48,872 nt of DNA from JBGSKV01 sp041740975 (GCA_041740975.1 JBGSKV010000102.1:1-48872); one strand, 5' to 3'. Positions 33,820 to 42,782 are shown, counted from the first letter of the stretch. A program made the numbers and translations. Notes: generated by a model not told the origin, from the letters alone.

Positions 33820-35466
33820 TCAAAAGACTGCCTTAACGATCTCGCATGCGGAGTTCACCTTCAAGTTGCATAGCGCGGTATAGTAGTTTTTTGAAACCCC
33901 AGGCATCATTGTCAAATAAATTTCATCGACACACTTGTTTGGGTCTTTAGTACAGTTTCCGGACACAACTTTCTCGGCTTCAGAGATTTTATTATCTCTC
34001 GCATATAGGGAGGCCAACGTCAGACATCCATTCGTATAAGTGGCCGAACAGCCTTTTTTGACGAAGTTCAAGGCCACATTCTTGTTTTTTACATTATAAG
34101 CAAAACTACAAAAATATAGCGCACCTTCTCGGCACAATCTTTCGGCCAGTTTCTCGACTCCAGACCCACTCGATGAGTGTGGAAACGAAATTGAAGCCAA
34201 TAGCACCAACTCGCACAAGCCTGTTCCGCCCAGTTTTTCACAATTTGCAGCATCGACTTTTTGCTTGCCTTTAAAAGGACATGAGTCTGCATCTTCAAAA
34301 CATTCTGCAATGATGCAAGAAGCCTTGTGACCTTTTTTGCAGCCTTTTTTCGCCCAATCGCGCGCAACCGCTTCGTTCTGCTGGCCTTGATCCAATTTAC
34401 CTAACACCATGCGTTTGAAAGCATTGATGAAACAGGCATTCGGTGACACTTGATGGCAGTGCGGCTGTTGAGCGATTTCCTGCTTTAGGGCAATTTGCTT
34501 CTGACCTTTCTTATTGTAGTAAGTCGCCTTGCCAACGGCGTTCCCGCTTTCGTAATTTTGCTCGTAGTGCAGAGATCCTAGATGATAACCTCGCATCATT
34601 CCATGCAACTTACCTTCTTTGTAGGAACCAGACTCTACTAAAGAGCCATCTTGCGCCAATAAGTAAGGGCCGTTTAATTTCCCATTCTCGACTTCTGCAG
34701 CTACAGCCAATTTTTGACTGACGGCAAACTGAACTGAGCCTGAGGGTTTTCCTTGTGAACAAGTAAAAATCAAAAGACCGTCTTGATCGTCAATCTCCGA
34801 TCTTTTTGCAACTAATCCGGATTGTTTCGACTTGCATTTTGCATCATCCAATAGATCGTCGTCGACCCCACTAAAAGTAGGTTTTACATTCGACTCAAAC
34901 CCTGGTACTGCGTCCAAATCTAGAAAAACACTACGCGTCGTTACCTTGCCCATTTCATACGTAGCTTCGGAATGGAGGCGATTTCCGGAGTCGAAAGCAC
35001 TTAGTTTTCCATGGCGAATTCCGTCAGCATAGTCGTGTCGTTCGTGGATGTCGCCTGCTTTAAACCAAAACGTCACGAGTGAACCATTCAAAAGACCGCT
35101 TTTAAACAGGCGTAACGTACCGGGATCAGGTTTATTAGCGCGAAAGATTTTATCCTCGCCTTCAAGCAGATTATTGCTGACGTAAACCTCTTCCTTCAGA
35201 AATGGTTTCGAGCAAAACTCCGCCGGAAAATACTTTTTATTTGAGGCGTTGCAGGGTTTTAGCTTCCAAACTTTCATGCGTCCATCAACGAGCCCATTCT
35301 TGCAACTGAATTCATATCTGACGTTGTTTTTGTCTTCATGAATTTGAGGGCCCTCTTTGCGACAGTACAGCGAAATCAAATCAGATTTGTCCATGGATAG
35401 GGCGGTTGACGAAAGTGTTACGACCCAAACGCTCAGAATCAAATTCATTAAATTGCGGGGGTTCAT
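33820..35466 (-). CDS. Exported MORN-like and Sel1-like repeat protein
   Basis: The 548-residue protein has a signal peptide (MNPRNLMNLILSVWVVTLSSTALS). Residues 25-330 contain YwqK/MORN-variant repeats (NGLVDGRMKVWK, LLEGEDKIF, SGLLNGSLVTFWFK, NGKLNGPYLL, EGKLHGMMRGYHLG). The last 200 residues have cysteine-paired helical repeats similar to Sel1/Hcp proteins (KKGCKKGHKASCIIAECF, CREGALYFCSFAYN, KKGCSATYTNGCLTLASLY). The mixture suggests protein binding in the periplasm. The partners are unknown. It is convergent with the barrel-like gene. Confidence 0.72.
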   Translation of the reverse strand: MNPRNLMNLILSVWVVTLSSTALSMDKSDLISLYCRKEGPQIHEDKNNVRYEFSCKNGLVDGRMKVWKLKPCNASNKKYFPAEFCSKPFLKEEVYVSNNLLEGEDKIFRANKPDPGTLRLFKSGLLNGSLVTFWFKAGDIHERHDYADGIRHGKLSAFDSGNRLHSEATYEMGKVTTRSVFLDLDAVPGFESNVKPTFSGVDDDLLDDAKCKSKQSGLVAKRSEIDDQDGLLIFTCSQGKPSGSVQFAVSQKLAVAAEVENGKLNGPYLLAQDGSLVESGSYKEGKLHGMMRGYHLGSLHYEQNYESGNAVGKATYYNKKGQKQIALKQEIAQQPHCHQVSPNACFINAFKRMVLGKLDQGQQNEAVARDWAKKGCKKGHKASCIIAECFEDADSCPFKGKQKVDAANCEKLGGTGLCELVLLASISFPHSSSGSGVEKLAERLCREGALYFCSFAYNVKNKNVALNFVKKGCSATYTNGCLTLASLYARDNKISEAEKVVSGNCTKDPNKCVDEIYLTMMPGVSKNYYTALCNLKVNSACEIVKAVF

Positions 35467-35654
35467 GAAGCAGGCTCCAGCTAAACGTTAGGTCTTCGTG
35501 TATTTAAAATTATGGCCTGTTTCATTACGATCACCAAATAATTTTTGAAAAAATCTGCCTCATAAGCCTAGGCGATCCATCTCGGCCTGTTCGTAGACGC
35601 TATCTTCTGCAGGATACCTGAAGATCGGTATCACTTCGGCTGCCAATGCCCATT

Positions 35655-35915
35655 CTAAGAAAAGTTTCGAATATATTCTTTCATAAGTTCTTTTAGTTTT
35701 GTTTGATATTTTTTGCCTTCGGCATTGGCAACTAATCGAAAGGTCGAGAGTAGTCGCGAAGGAACTTTTAGACTTATCAGAATACTTTTGTCGGGCTCTT
35801 TAGTTTCTGCAAGCAATATTCTAAAATTTTCGACAAAAACGATGATTTCTTCGGTCGAAAGTCGCTTGCCACGTCGAAGCGCCTCATCGCTAAAGTACTG
35901 TATAGTGTTTTTCAT
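35655..35915 (-). CDS. Ribbon-helix-helix-like (CopG/BrnA type) small protein
   Basis: The 86-residue protein has a C-terminal half like RHH antitoxins: ILISLKVPSRLLSTFRLVAN, then KKYQTKLKELMKEYIRNF, with a beta strand followed by two helices. It is the second gene of a pair with a nucleotidyltransferase and overlaps it by four bases (35912-35915). Together they suggest a toxin-antitoxin-like module in which this is the DNA-binding partner. Confidence 0.6.
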   Translation of the reverse strand: MKNTIQYFSDEALRRGKRLSTEEIIVFVENFRILLAETKEPDKSILISLKVPSRLLSTFRLVANAEGKKYQTKLKELMKEYIRNFS

Positions 35916-36403
35916 TTTAAACTTTCTAGGGCTTTGATATCGGCTTTGTCCTGATCTCGACCTGACTCATTTTTCATTTTGATCAAATCATCAATTGATA
36001 AGACTGATAGGTTTAGTCCACGAAATTTTTTTACTATTTTTTTCATCTTGGTCAAATCGTGCGTGATGATAATGTCTACGATTTCGGAGGGGGATTTGGG
36101 ATTGTAGAAAGACCAGGCTATGAGATTTCGGTTCTTGATGTATTCTTCCCTAAATCGGAAAATGTCTTCCGCACTAACGGGCAGCCGTGGCAAAAAACCC
36201 AGTTCCATGAGTGCCTTTTCCATTGCTAGGTAAGTCTTAAGGTTTCGCTCGACGATAAGGTCTATATCGATCGTGCCTCGCACAGCCCCATGTAAAGCGA
36301 CGGCATAACCACCAACGATAGCATAAGGAATTTTTTCCTCGGCTAGTTTTCGCCCTATTTTCTCTATAAGCACTTTTCCATCCTTAGTATTGAAAGTAAA
36401 CAT
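35912..36403 (-). CDS. Nucleotidyltransferase-fold protein (AbiEii/MNT-like)
   Basis: The start at 36403 (MFTFNTKDGKVLIEKIG) is chosen, since the extension upstream to 36493 looks non-coding. The 163-residue protein has the nucleotidyltransferase core AIVGGYAVALHGAVRGTIDIDLIV, with G-G and D-x-D motifs, then LSVLSIDDLIKMKNESGRDQDKADIKAL, as in AbiEii-like and MNT-type toxins. No ribosome site precedes the ATG; palindromes at 36406-36423 lie immediately upstream, so the transcript may be leaderless or the start may be elsewhere. The gene is translationally coupled to the RHH gene. Confidence 0.7.
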   Translation of the reverse strand: MFTFNTKDGKVLIEKIGRKLAEEKIPYAIVGGYAVALHGAVRGTIDIDLIVERNLKTYLAMEKALMELGFLPRLPVSAEDIFRFREEYIKNRNLIAWSFYNPKSPSEIVDIIITHDLTKMKKIVKKFRGLNLSVLSIDDLIKMKNESGRDQDKADIKALESLK

Positions 36404-36405
36404 CG

Positions 36406-36423
36406 GTATATACCAGTATATAC
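36406..36423. promoter_or_regulatory. Double palindrome directly upstream of the nucleotidyltransferase start
   Basis: Two copies of the palindrome GTATATAC (36406-36413 and 36416-36423) are spaced 10 bp centre to centre, one helical turn apart. That arrangement is typical of sites bound cooperatively by ribbon-helix-helix proteins, and it lies two bases from the ATG. Autoregulation by the adjacent RHH protein is an inference. Confidence 0.5.
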
Positions 36424-36481
36424 TTAATATGTCTTTGGGATCATGTTTAATTAGGCTTTGGTATTCGATATTTAGATGAGA

Positions 36482-36522
36482 GTCCGCACCCAAACCGGGC
36501 GGACGAGGGCCGGGCTAGTCCG
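36482..36522. repeat. GC-rich hairpins sharing a middle arm
   Basis: GTCCGC (36482-36487) pairs with GCGGAC (36499-36504), and CGGAC (36500-36504) also pairs with GTCCG (36518-36522), so two hairpins exclude each other. The stretch is much more GC-rich than its surroundings. It may be a terminator-like or switching structure between divergent genes, or a REP-type relic. Confidence 0.3.
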
Positions 36523-36675
36523 ACCAACCATTGTGAGGATGCAGATTTTATTTTGAAAGTGGGGTGGTTCCATCACCATCGAAACTCCTCTAATCATTTA
36601 CTATAAGCATGGTATGGTTCCTGCGTCAAACCGATGACTGAAAAGAATTTAATTCCTTAATTGACGAGGGTTGAA

Positions 36676-38052
36676 TTGAAAATAGCAATTGTTGGTGCAA
36701 CAGGATTTGTTGGGCAAGCTGCTATCGAACACTTTCTTGCCAGTACTAATTTTGAAATCGTTGCCATCGCCAGAACAGTTGAGCCCAAGATAATCGGACG
36801 TACCGAGTGGAGGGCTGCGGACTTATTCTCGTTAAAGCAGACGGAAGAAGCGCTTCGAGGTTGTGACTACGCGCTATATTTGCTCCATAGCATGAGTCCA
36901 TCCAATAGACTCACCCAGGGAAAGTTTGAGGATTTTGACTTTATCTTAGCGGATAATTTCGCGAGAGCCGCTGAGACCGAAAAACTTAAACATCTCATCT
37001 ATGTTGGCGGGATGATCGACGAAAAGAGCACGAAAAATTCCAAGCATTTGATGAGTCGACTGGAAGTCGAAAATACACTGAGAGCCTACAAAACTCCGGT
37101 TACAGCTTTAAGGTGTTCACTAGTCATTGGCGCCAGAGGCTCGTCATTTATTATCCTAAAGAAGCTCGTTCACAGGCTACCGTTTATGCTCCTTCCGGCA
37201 TGGGTAAAGACAATATGCCAGCCCATTTTTATTGGCGATTTGGCCGAGATCATTCTTCGCGTGGTGGGAGATGAAACAGCTTGGCAACGCATCTATGATG
37301 TCGGTGGACCAGAACGCTTATCGTATCGAGACTTGATTCAGAGGACTGCACGTGCGTCCGGCATTCAAACAGTTCTTATTGACGTACCGGCGGTACCCCT
37401 ACGATTTAGTAAGCTTTGGGTGCGTGTCGTTACGGGTACGCCGCGCAGTCTGGTCTATCCGCTTATCGATAGTCTCACGACGCAAATGACAGTCGCTTCT
37501 GAAAGGCAGCTCGACGAAAAATTTGTGCCCAGCTATCTGCCTTTAGAGGAAGCGCTGAAGAGATCGGTCAATGTGAAAAGCATCAAAAAAAGGGTGATTT
37601 CAGATCGGCCCGACAAGGTGGTCGCTGAACGAAGCGAAGTCCGGTCTGTTCAAAGATTTAGAATACCCGAAGTCATGACGGCCGAGCAGGTGGGAGCATC
37701 CTACTTTCATTGGCTTCCCGGATTCTTTAATAGACTGATATACGTTCAAAGAAATGTAGACATCCTTGTCTTCAAGTTATTGGGTCTCAAAAAACCCTTG
37801 CTCCTACTGAAGTATGCCCAACATCGGAGTCTGCACAACCGCCAGTTATTTTATATCACTGGTGGAATTCTTGCGAAGCCTTCAAAAAATGGTCGCTTGG
37901 AGTTTCGGGAAAGTCCCGATGGAGAGTTTATTTTTGCAGCCATACATGATTTTAAACCCTCGCTTCCCTGGTGGTTGTATCGCTGTAGTCAAGCAATCGT
38001 TCACGAACATGTTATGCGGCAGTTCGCTAAGTATTTGAATCGCACAGTTTAG
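36676..38052 (+). CDS. NmrA/YbjT-like NAD(P)-binding protein with C-terminal extension
   Basis: The start is the TTG at 36676, five bases after GAGGG, giving MKIAIVGATGFVGQAAIEHF, the GxxGxxG dinucleotide-binding motif of short-chain dehydrogenase-like proteins. The motifs ALYLLHSMSP, HLIYVGGMIDE and RLEVENTLRAY follow the atypical SDR pattern of YbjT/NmrA. Residues after about 320 (WLPGFFNRLIYVQRNVDILVF, LEFRESPDGEFIFAAIHDFKP, WWLYRCSQAIVHEHVMRQF) resemble the DUF2867 domain fused to YbjT. The substrate is unknown. A broken gene lies 16 bp downstream. Confidence 0.8.
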   Translation: MKIAIVGATGFVGQAAIEHFLASTNFEIVAIARTVEPKIIGRTEWRAADLFSLKQTEEALRGCDYALYLLHSMSPSNRLTQGKFEDFDFILADNFARAAETEKLKHLIYVGGMIDEKSTKNSKHLMSRLEVENTLRAYKTPVTALRCSLVIGARGSSFIILKKLVHRLPFMLLPAWVKTICQPIFIGDLAEIILRVVGDETAWQRIYDVGGPERLSYRDLIQRTARASGIQTVLIDVPAVPLRFSKLWVRVVTGTPRSLVYPLIDSLTTQMTVASERQLDEKFVPSYLPLEEALKRSVNVKSIKKRVISDRPDKVVAERSEVRSVQRFRIPEVMTAEQVGASYFHWLPGFFNRLIYVQRNVDILVFKLLGLKKPLLLLKYAQHRSLHNRQLFYITGGILAKPSKNGRLEFRESPDGEFIFAAIHDFKPSLPWWLYRCSQAIVHEHVMRQFAKYLNRTV

Positions 38053-38068
38053 CTAGAAAGTCGTCCTA

Positions 38069-38852
38069 ATGAAATCCACCTTTCATTTCCTGCCAAAAGA
38101 TCTACGCGTCTTACTAAAGTATATTTCTCCTTCGGCATTCGAGGTGGTCGACTGGCAAGGAGCGCTAAGGAAAGGGCGAGTGATTGGAAAAGAATTCATA
38201 TTTAAGGCGAATTATGAGCGAAATGTGGAAGCGATCAAGAGTTCGCTTTCTCCAAAATTCATTTCCATTAAGACCACTTCAGACACTCTTTCTCAACCCA
38301 GTAATCCGCGACTAGCGGGTGAGAGCCTCATCTACCTTTATTTTTCTCAAATTTTTCTAAAAGAAACCATTTTTTTTGGATTTGCGAGGCAAGCATTTTA
38401 TGTACTTAGCGGATGGGAGCCTGCTTTGGCATCCTTCTTCGTTGTACGTCGATTTTTCAGAAGATTTCTTGATCCAGTTGGCAAATTTGTATAGAGGATT
38501 TTTCGAAAATTCGGAGGAGCTATACGAGGGCGCCCTCAGGGAGTTGGGTCTTCTACCAGATACAATGGAGTCAAGTGACAAAGAAGAATTATTGGAACTA
38601 CTTATCAGTCATTTTGGGTCTGGTAAATATCAACTTGTGGAAATGAAGATTTCAAATTTTACGAAGTCTTTTGACAACCTTTTTTGCTTTCTTCAGAAAA
38701 AAGGTATCAAAGTTTCTGCGGATTTTCTTTTTCTGGGGGTTTATTTGCTAACACTCTATATGCACTTGGACACGATTGGCGGTAAGTTTGACGTTAAAGG
38801 CTCTTTTGATGCCGCAAATTCTATGCATAATACGCTTAAGAAAGTCACTTAA
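38069..38852 (+). pseudogene. Unknown protein gene interrupted by a frameshift at a T8 run
   Basis: Two overlapping frames on the + strand (38069-38494 and the one continuing to 38852) read as one protein if one T is dropped from the run of eight T at 38370-38377. The joint product of about 260 residues would run KETIF-LDLRGKHFMYLADGS across the join. The second frame has no good ATG or ribosome site of its own. The gene may be a recent pseudogene, a sequencing error in a homopolymer, or a slippage site. The family is unknown; it is 16 bp after the NmrA-like gene and may be its operon partner. Confidence 0.65.
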
Positions 38853-38887
38853 TACATAAAGGTCGTATACATTTTCAAGTTGACTGC

Positions 38888-38952
38888 GGGTACGCCCGAC
38901 TCGGCCCTGATTGCGCAAATAGTAGATCATTTGGGTCCAGTCGGGTGTCCCC
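38888..38952. repeat. Solo REP-like hairpin between convergent genes
   Basis: The right arm GGGTCCAGTCGGGTGTCCCC (38933-38952) is identical to the RAYT end at 29959-29978. The left arm GGGTACGCCCGACTCGGCCC (38888-38907) matches its complement at 16 of 20 bases, and the loop is 25 bases. It lies between the 3' ends of two convergent genes, the usual place for REP or BIME elements. A short CCAGAACC-type repetition follows at 38951-38976. Confidence 0.75.
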
Positions 38953-39001
38953 AGAACCCAGAACCACCCAGAACCAACTGGACCTGCTTAGCAGTACCCC
39001 A

Positions 39002-40321
39002 CTAAATTTCAACTTGCAGCCTGGCGACATTGACCGGACGGGGGCAAGGCATTGTGTCACGTTTGCCCATTCGAAACCACTGCTCTACTCGGTACAGTCC
39101 TTTGCGAGTCAAAGTCGAGTCAAAAAAGATCCCTGACGCATCGTCAACGTCGGCGGGCTTGTGGTTGGCCCACTTCATTTTCGTTTCAAAGTCACGGATA
39201 CTTGGTACGAATGCCGGAAAGAAACCTGTCCTAGCTAAAGCCAGGGGCACCTTCAGATCGACGAAAAAATCCTGATCATGAACCTTACCTTCTATGGAAT
39301 AAAAGCACGTCTCACCAGTGCAGGACTTCAAGGCGTCTGCAAGTAAGGACGCAGGATTCTCCAAAATAAGCTTAGGATTCGCGACGGGAATTTGGCTGCT
39401 TTTGAGATTCCAGGTGATGTCAGGGCCGTTTTGCCACCAATACAATGTACCACTGCCGCGATGAACAACGTCTTCTCGCGGAACATCGAAAACCATCGGG
39501 ATCAGTGCAGAGTCCTCAAAAAAAGAGGCTGTCGTGTCAAGGCTTAGGTCAATATTGAAAAAAAGAATTTTCAGAAAGAATTTATAGTTAGCAATGGCGC
39601 CGAGCATGCCAGTGTAGGTAGCGTTTGTGAAAGACTGAATATCTTTGTTCTCAAACTTAATGGTAAAAAATTTCTTAAAGTCAAAACGAAGGTTGATATT
39701 TGCATTTTGTGTTGCATTGATCGTGCGATCGCCATTGATGAGATTGAAGTTACGAAATAACAACTGATTCTTCGGTAGGTACTCATAAGCATAGCGCTTC
39801 GTTGAGATGGCAAATTTCTGGGAGTCGTGGACGACTGTTTTATCGTTGAGTAATGTAGGCTGTTGGCAAGTCGCAAGGTAGGCATACCGGCCAGTTGAAG
39901 CTGCATCTGTTAGCTCAAAAGCCTGCTTCGCTCCACAAGGAAGGGCATCAGTTTTGGCGCGTTTGATACCAAAGCCTTCTATTCTTAGTGACAAACGATC
40001 AAACGGCGAAACATGTTTGGGGAGAGTGTTCGGGCTAGGAAGGTGCAGTGTGCCGTCGTCTTTCATCGGATCAATTTGCAAAGGTAGCTCTTTCCAAACA
40101 CGCACGCGACCTTCGGTTTGGAGAGCAAACAGGCGAAGCTTCTCGCGCTCGATATCTGAGCCAATTTTCAAGTCTGCTGCCCATACAAAAGCGGGGCAAG
40201 CGTGGGCATTCATTGCGATGGTCAGAAAAACCAACGTCAGTCCGGCCCAAGTCACGAGTGCAAATCTGCTCGTATTGCCGGTCAGCGATCGGTGGGGAGA
40301 TATGGTATTCGTCACAGTCAA
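39002..40321 (-). CDS. Large exported protein of unknown function
   Basis: The start is a TTG at 40321 five bases after GGAAG; the signal peptide includes ALVTWAGLTLVFLTIAMNAH before ACPAF. The 439-residue protein has cysteine pairs (LPCGAKQ, LATCQQ, SCTGETCFY, MPCPRP) and a region of repeated aromatic and hydrophobic strands (NLRFDFKKFFTIKFENKDIQ, YKFFLKILFFNIDLSLD) that suggests beta structure. No family is recognised. Confidence 0.6.
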   Translation of the reverse strand: MTVTNTISPHRSLTGNTSRFALVTWAGLTLVFLTIAMNAHACPAFVWAADLKIGSDIEREKLRLFALQTEGRVRVWKELPLQIDPMKDDGTLHLPSPNTLPKHVSPFDRLSLRIEGFGIKRAKTDALPCGAKQAFELTDAASTGRYAYLATCQQPTLLNDKTVVHDSQKFAISTKRYAYEYLPKNQLLFRNFNLINGDRTINATQNANINLRFDFKKFFTIKFENKDIQSFTNATYTGMLGAIANYKFFLKILFFNIDLSLDTTASFFEDSALIPMVFDVPREDVVHRGSGTLYWWQNGPDITWNLKSSQIPVANPKLILENPASLLADALKSCTGETCFYSIEGKVHDQDFFVDLKVPLALARTGFFPAFVPSIRDFETKMKWANHKPADVDDASGIFFDSTLTRKGLYRVEQWFRMGKRDTMPCPRPVNVARLQVEI

Positions 40322-40642
40322 TCAACTTCCACGAAATGAAGTGCGTAACTTAGTTTATCATATTTTGCGGGTCGCTCATCGAGCCTGGCGCCATTGACAT
40401 ACCTAAAGTTATGCTTTGCCGTTTCGCGTGCTGAAAAACGGCAAACTGCGTCTGTCACTCCCTAAAACTCCTAAGAATTAAAGGGTTAGATCCGATTGGG
40501 TGGGGGCCCCTCAACATGCATTACAAAACTTAAACCATCTTAAGCCAAAAATATCCATATATTACAGAAGGTTATCTATCGCCCGGATTTTGCAACGGAT
40601 GTCATACGGAAAAGTGATTCTAATTTGTAGAAGGGGAGTTCT
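40322..40642. other. Divergent intergenic region with a hairpin
   Basis: No gene is seen. An 8-bp perfect stem TGCCGTTT/AAACGGCA lies at 40417-40443 with an 11-base loop and no T run, so it is not a clear terminator. A GGGGGCCCC stretch near 40502-40510 resembles no known repeat. The next gene has an AAGGGGAG ribosome site; no clear promoter was seen. Confidence 0.35.
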
Positions 40643-41473
40643 ATGCGAAACGTTATTTTAGCAATGTTAATTATGGGTGTAAGTTTTGCCTTACAAGGCT
40701 GCGCGCAAACAACAGGTGGCGATCAACGTTCTAATGGTAACCCAGTTGTTTCTAACAACAGCGATCCGATCACGCCCAACACACCTTTTGGTGACCCTGA
40801 TCCGGGTAATACTCCCGCCTTCAGTACAACAGCGGCAAGTGATCAAGACATCTGTGCTTTCCTAAGAACAATTCCCACGGTATCTCAACGGGCCAGTCGC
40901 GAACTACAATATTTATGTGACCAAGGACAGCTTCAGAAAGTAAAGGGAGCGCAGCCCGTAGCCCAGGTTGTTAAGAGTGTGGGTAGCTTCAGCAATAGTG
41001 AAATATCTATCGTCGCTTCTGCGGCGAGTGCTGGCAAAATTGAGGCGTCGCAGAAGCTTGCGACATTGTACTGTAGTGACTTTAATTCTTACCGCAAGCT
41101 TATGAATCCGAAGGTTTATGAAAAAGTCGCCAGTATTGCCACTCAAAATGCAAGTGGTGGTAACTGTGATTATGTTTACACAGGAACAAAAATTGCCTTC
41201 TTAACTCCGTCTTTTCGCGGCCGCAACGAATCCTTTGTCAACTCGGCTGGAAATATCATGGTCGGTGTCAACTACCTCACTCAGTCCATCAGCCTAGTCA
41301 AAGAAAACGTCGTTTTGCTGGTTATAGCTAATCAACCTTCCGGCATAAGAATCTGGAACATTACCACGAGCATTTCTGATCCTAAGGGTTTTCACGGTTC
41401 CATTGTTGGTCCACTCACTGAGGGAACCAAGCTTGGCGTAGCCGAATACGCTCGCGTCGTGGCAAGTCAATGA
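40643..41473 (+). CDS. Lipoprotein of unknown function
   Basis: The 276-residue protein starts behind AAGGGGAG and has a clear lipobox (FALQGC, Cys 20). A Ser/Asn/Pro/Asp-rich linker of about 40 residues leads to a domain with cysteines (DICAFL, YLCDQG, LYCSDF, NCDYVY) and a helical segment (ASAASAGKIEASQKLATLYC). The stop codon overlaps the start of the next gene (ATGA), so they are coupled. The family is not recognised. Confidence 0.68.
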   Translation: MRNVILAMLIMGVSFALQGCAQTTGGDQRSNGNPVVSNNSDPITPNTPFGDPDPGNTPAFSTTAASDQDICAFLRTIPTVSQRASRELQYLCDQGQLQKVKGAQPVAQVVKSVGSFSNSEISIVASAASAGKIEASQKLATLYCSDFNSYRKLMNPKVYEKVASIATQNASGGNCDYVYTGTKIAFLTPSFRGRNESFVNSAGNIMVGVNYLTQSISLVKENVVLLVIANQPSGIRIWNITTSISDPKGFHGSIVGPLTEGTKLGVAEYARVVASQ

Positions 41474-42750
41474 ACTGGTATCTTGACTACGACAAAAAAT
41501 CGACACGCTCGGTGGCTCGCCTGGGATTGTCTCTAGCTATCTGGCTTTTCTTTCTGACTCCCTACGTAACGGCACGAAACCCCTTGCAACCTGGAGTCGA
41601 ACTAAAAGGCCGAGCCGGTTTAGGAGCCGTCGCAGGACGCGGAGAAGCGGTGCTTTTCCATAATCCCGCCTTGTTAAAGGCACAAAAGACCACAAGTGTG
41701 ACATTTGAACTATCCACCATACTTTTGGACCACACGTATCAAAACGAAAATGTAGAGCCGTTCAGCCTCAAACTTTTCGTACCCATGGCTTTTTTGGGAG
41801 TAAAGAAGAACTTTGCAAACACAAGTATTGGCTTTGCGGCCTATCCAACGGGTTCGTTTACGGAAGAAAAAATCGAGGGCGTTCCCGTCGATCTGACTCC
41901 CAATGATCCCGCCTTAAGCTACATCACAGCTACGCAAGGAGGTTATGACGCGGCCTTCGGAATTAGTCAGAAAATCATTGATGGCCTCACCCTCGGAGCG
42001 AGCGTCATACAAATGTACCGAAGCACTTCTGTCAAGATTGAGATGCAAGATCCAAGTATGACGGAGGCCCCTGATCCCTTTATAGAAGGTCAGTATTCTG
42101 GACTCTTTCATCGCTTCATAGTAGGCGGCAAGTTGAGTATCGGAAAAGTAAATCTTGGGACCAGCTATTCTGTACCAACGTTTCTAGAATATGAAGGTCA
42201 ATCTAAGCCGCCAGAACTCAGTGCTGACGAAACCTATGATGTGCAAACTATCGAATATTCTCCCGCCATTTATAATATCGGACTCGGTTATCAACATAAG
42301 AAGGGCCTTCTGGCCTTTGAATACTCGCTCGAACAGCATTCTACAGGACGGCATCGCGTGACCACCGGCATGAGCGCGAATGATGTGAAGGAAACCATAT
42401 TGCTTGACTCCCATAATTTTTCGCTTAGCAACTCTCTGCGCATTTCGAGACGCTCAAACCTTACCTTTGGGGCTGGATACTTCATGCGTTCCGTAGGAGA
42501 GGGAGACTTTCCGGGTTTGGGAGGCAAAGAAAACTTAGGAAGTGGTGGCATGCGCTTCGGAACGTTTGAAGGCATTAGTCGCTACGTTGGCGGAACATCT
42601 TTTGAGTTCAACCGAAACAAGCAGTCGCAGTTTAAAGTTGGAGCCAGCATTGAAAAAGGAAGCGTTGAAGTTTCACCAGGTAAAATGGGACAGGGAACCT
42701 ACGATTTGCTTGTAGGGATGTTGCATTTTTCATATTCACAAGAATTTTGA
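41470..42750 (+). CDS. FadL-like outer-membrane beta-barrel protein
   Basis: The 426-residue protein has a signal peptide (LAIWLFFLTPYVTA) and the FadL/OmpP1-like N-terminal pattern GRAGLGAVAGRGEAVLFHNPA, including the NPA motif. The rest is strand-rich with repeated aromatic turns (ISQKIIDGLTLGASVIQMY, AIYNIGLGYQHKKGLLAFEY, LRISRRSNLTFGAGYFM, LHFSYSQEF at the C terminus). FadL proteins take up hydrophobic molecules across the outer membrane. The gene is coupled to the lipoprotein upstream, and a terminator follows. Confidence 0.7.
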   Translation: MNWYLDYDKKSTRSVARLGLSLAIWLFFLTPYVTARNPLQPGVELKGRAGLGAVAGRGEAVLFHNPALLKAQKTTSVTFELSTILLDHTYQNENVEPFSLKLFVPMAFLGVKKNFANTSIGFAAYPTGSFTEEKIEGVPVDLTPNDPALSYITATQGGYDAAFGISQKIIDGLTLGASVIQMYRSTSVKIEMQDPSMTEAPDPFIEGQYSGLFHRFIVGGKLSIGKVNLGTSYSVPTFLEYEGQSKPPELSADETYDVQTIEYSPAIYNIGLGYQHKKGLLAFEYSLEQHSTGRHRVTTGMSANDVKETILLDSHNFSLSNSLRISRRSNLTFGAGYFMRSVGEGDFPGLGGKENLGSGGMRFGTFEGISRYVGGTSFEFNRNKQSQFKVGASIEKGSVEVSPGKMGQGTYDLLVGMLHFSYSQEF

Positions 42751-42761
42751 GGTTAAATACA

Positions 42762-42782
42762 GAGGGGACTTATCGTCCCCTC
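42762..42782 (+). terminator. Intrinsic terminator-like hairpin after the FadL-like gene
   Basis: GAGGGGAC and GTCCCCTC form an 8-bp perfect stem with a 5-base loop, 12 bp after the stop codon. The following tract (TTCAAGTCTAACTTTTTT) is only partly T-rich. It also lies about 40 bp beyond the stop of the convergent gene. Confidence 0.6.

Noticed and set aside
40496..40510. GATTGGGTGGGGGCCCC, similar to the RAYT repeat
   Set aside because: The match to GGGTCCAGTCGGGTGTCCCC needs gaps and is too weak to call a REP copy.
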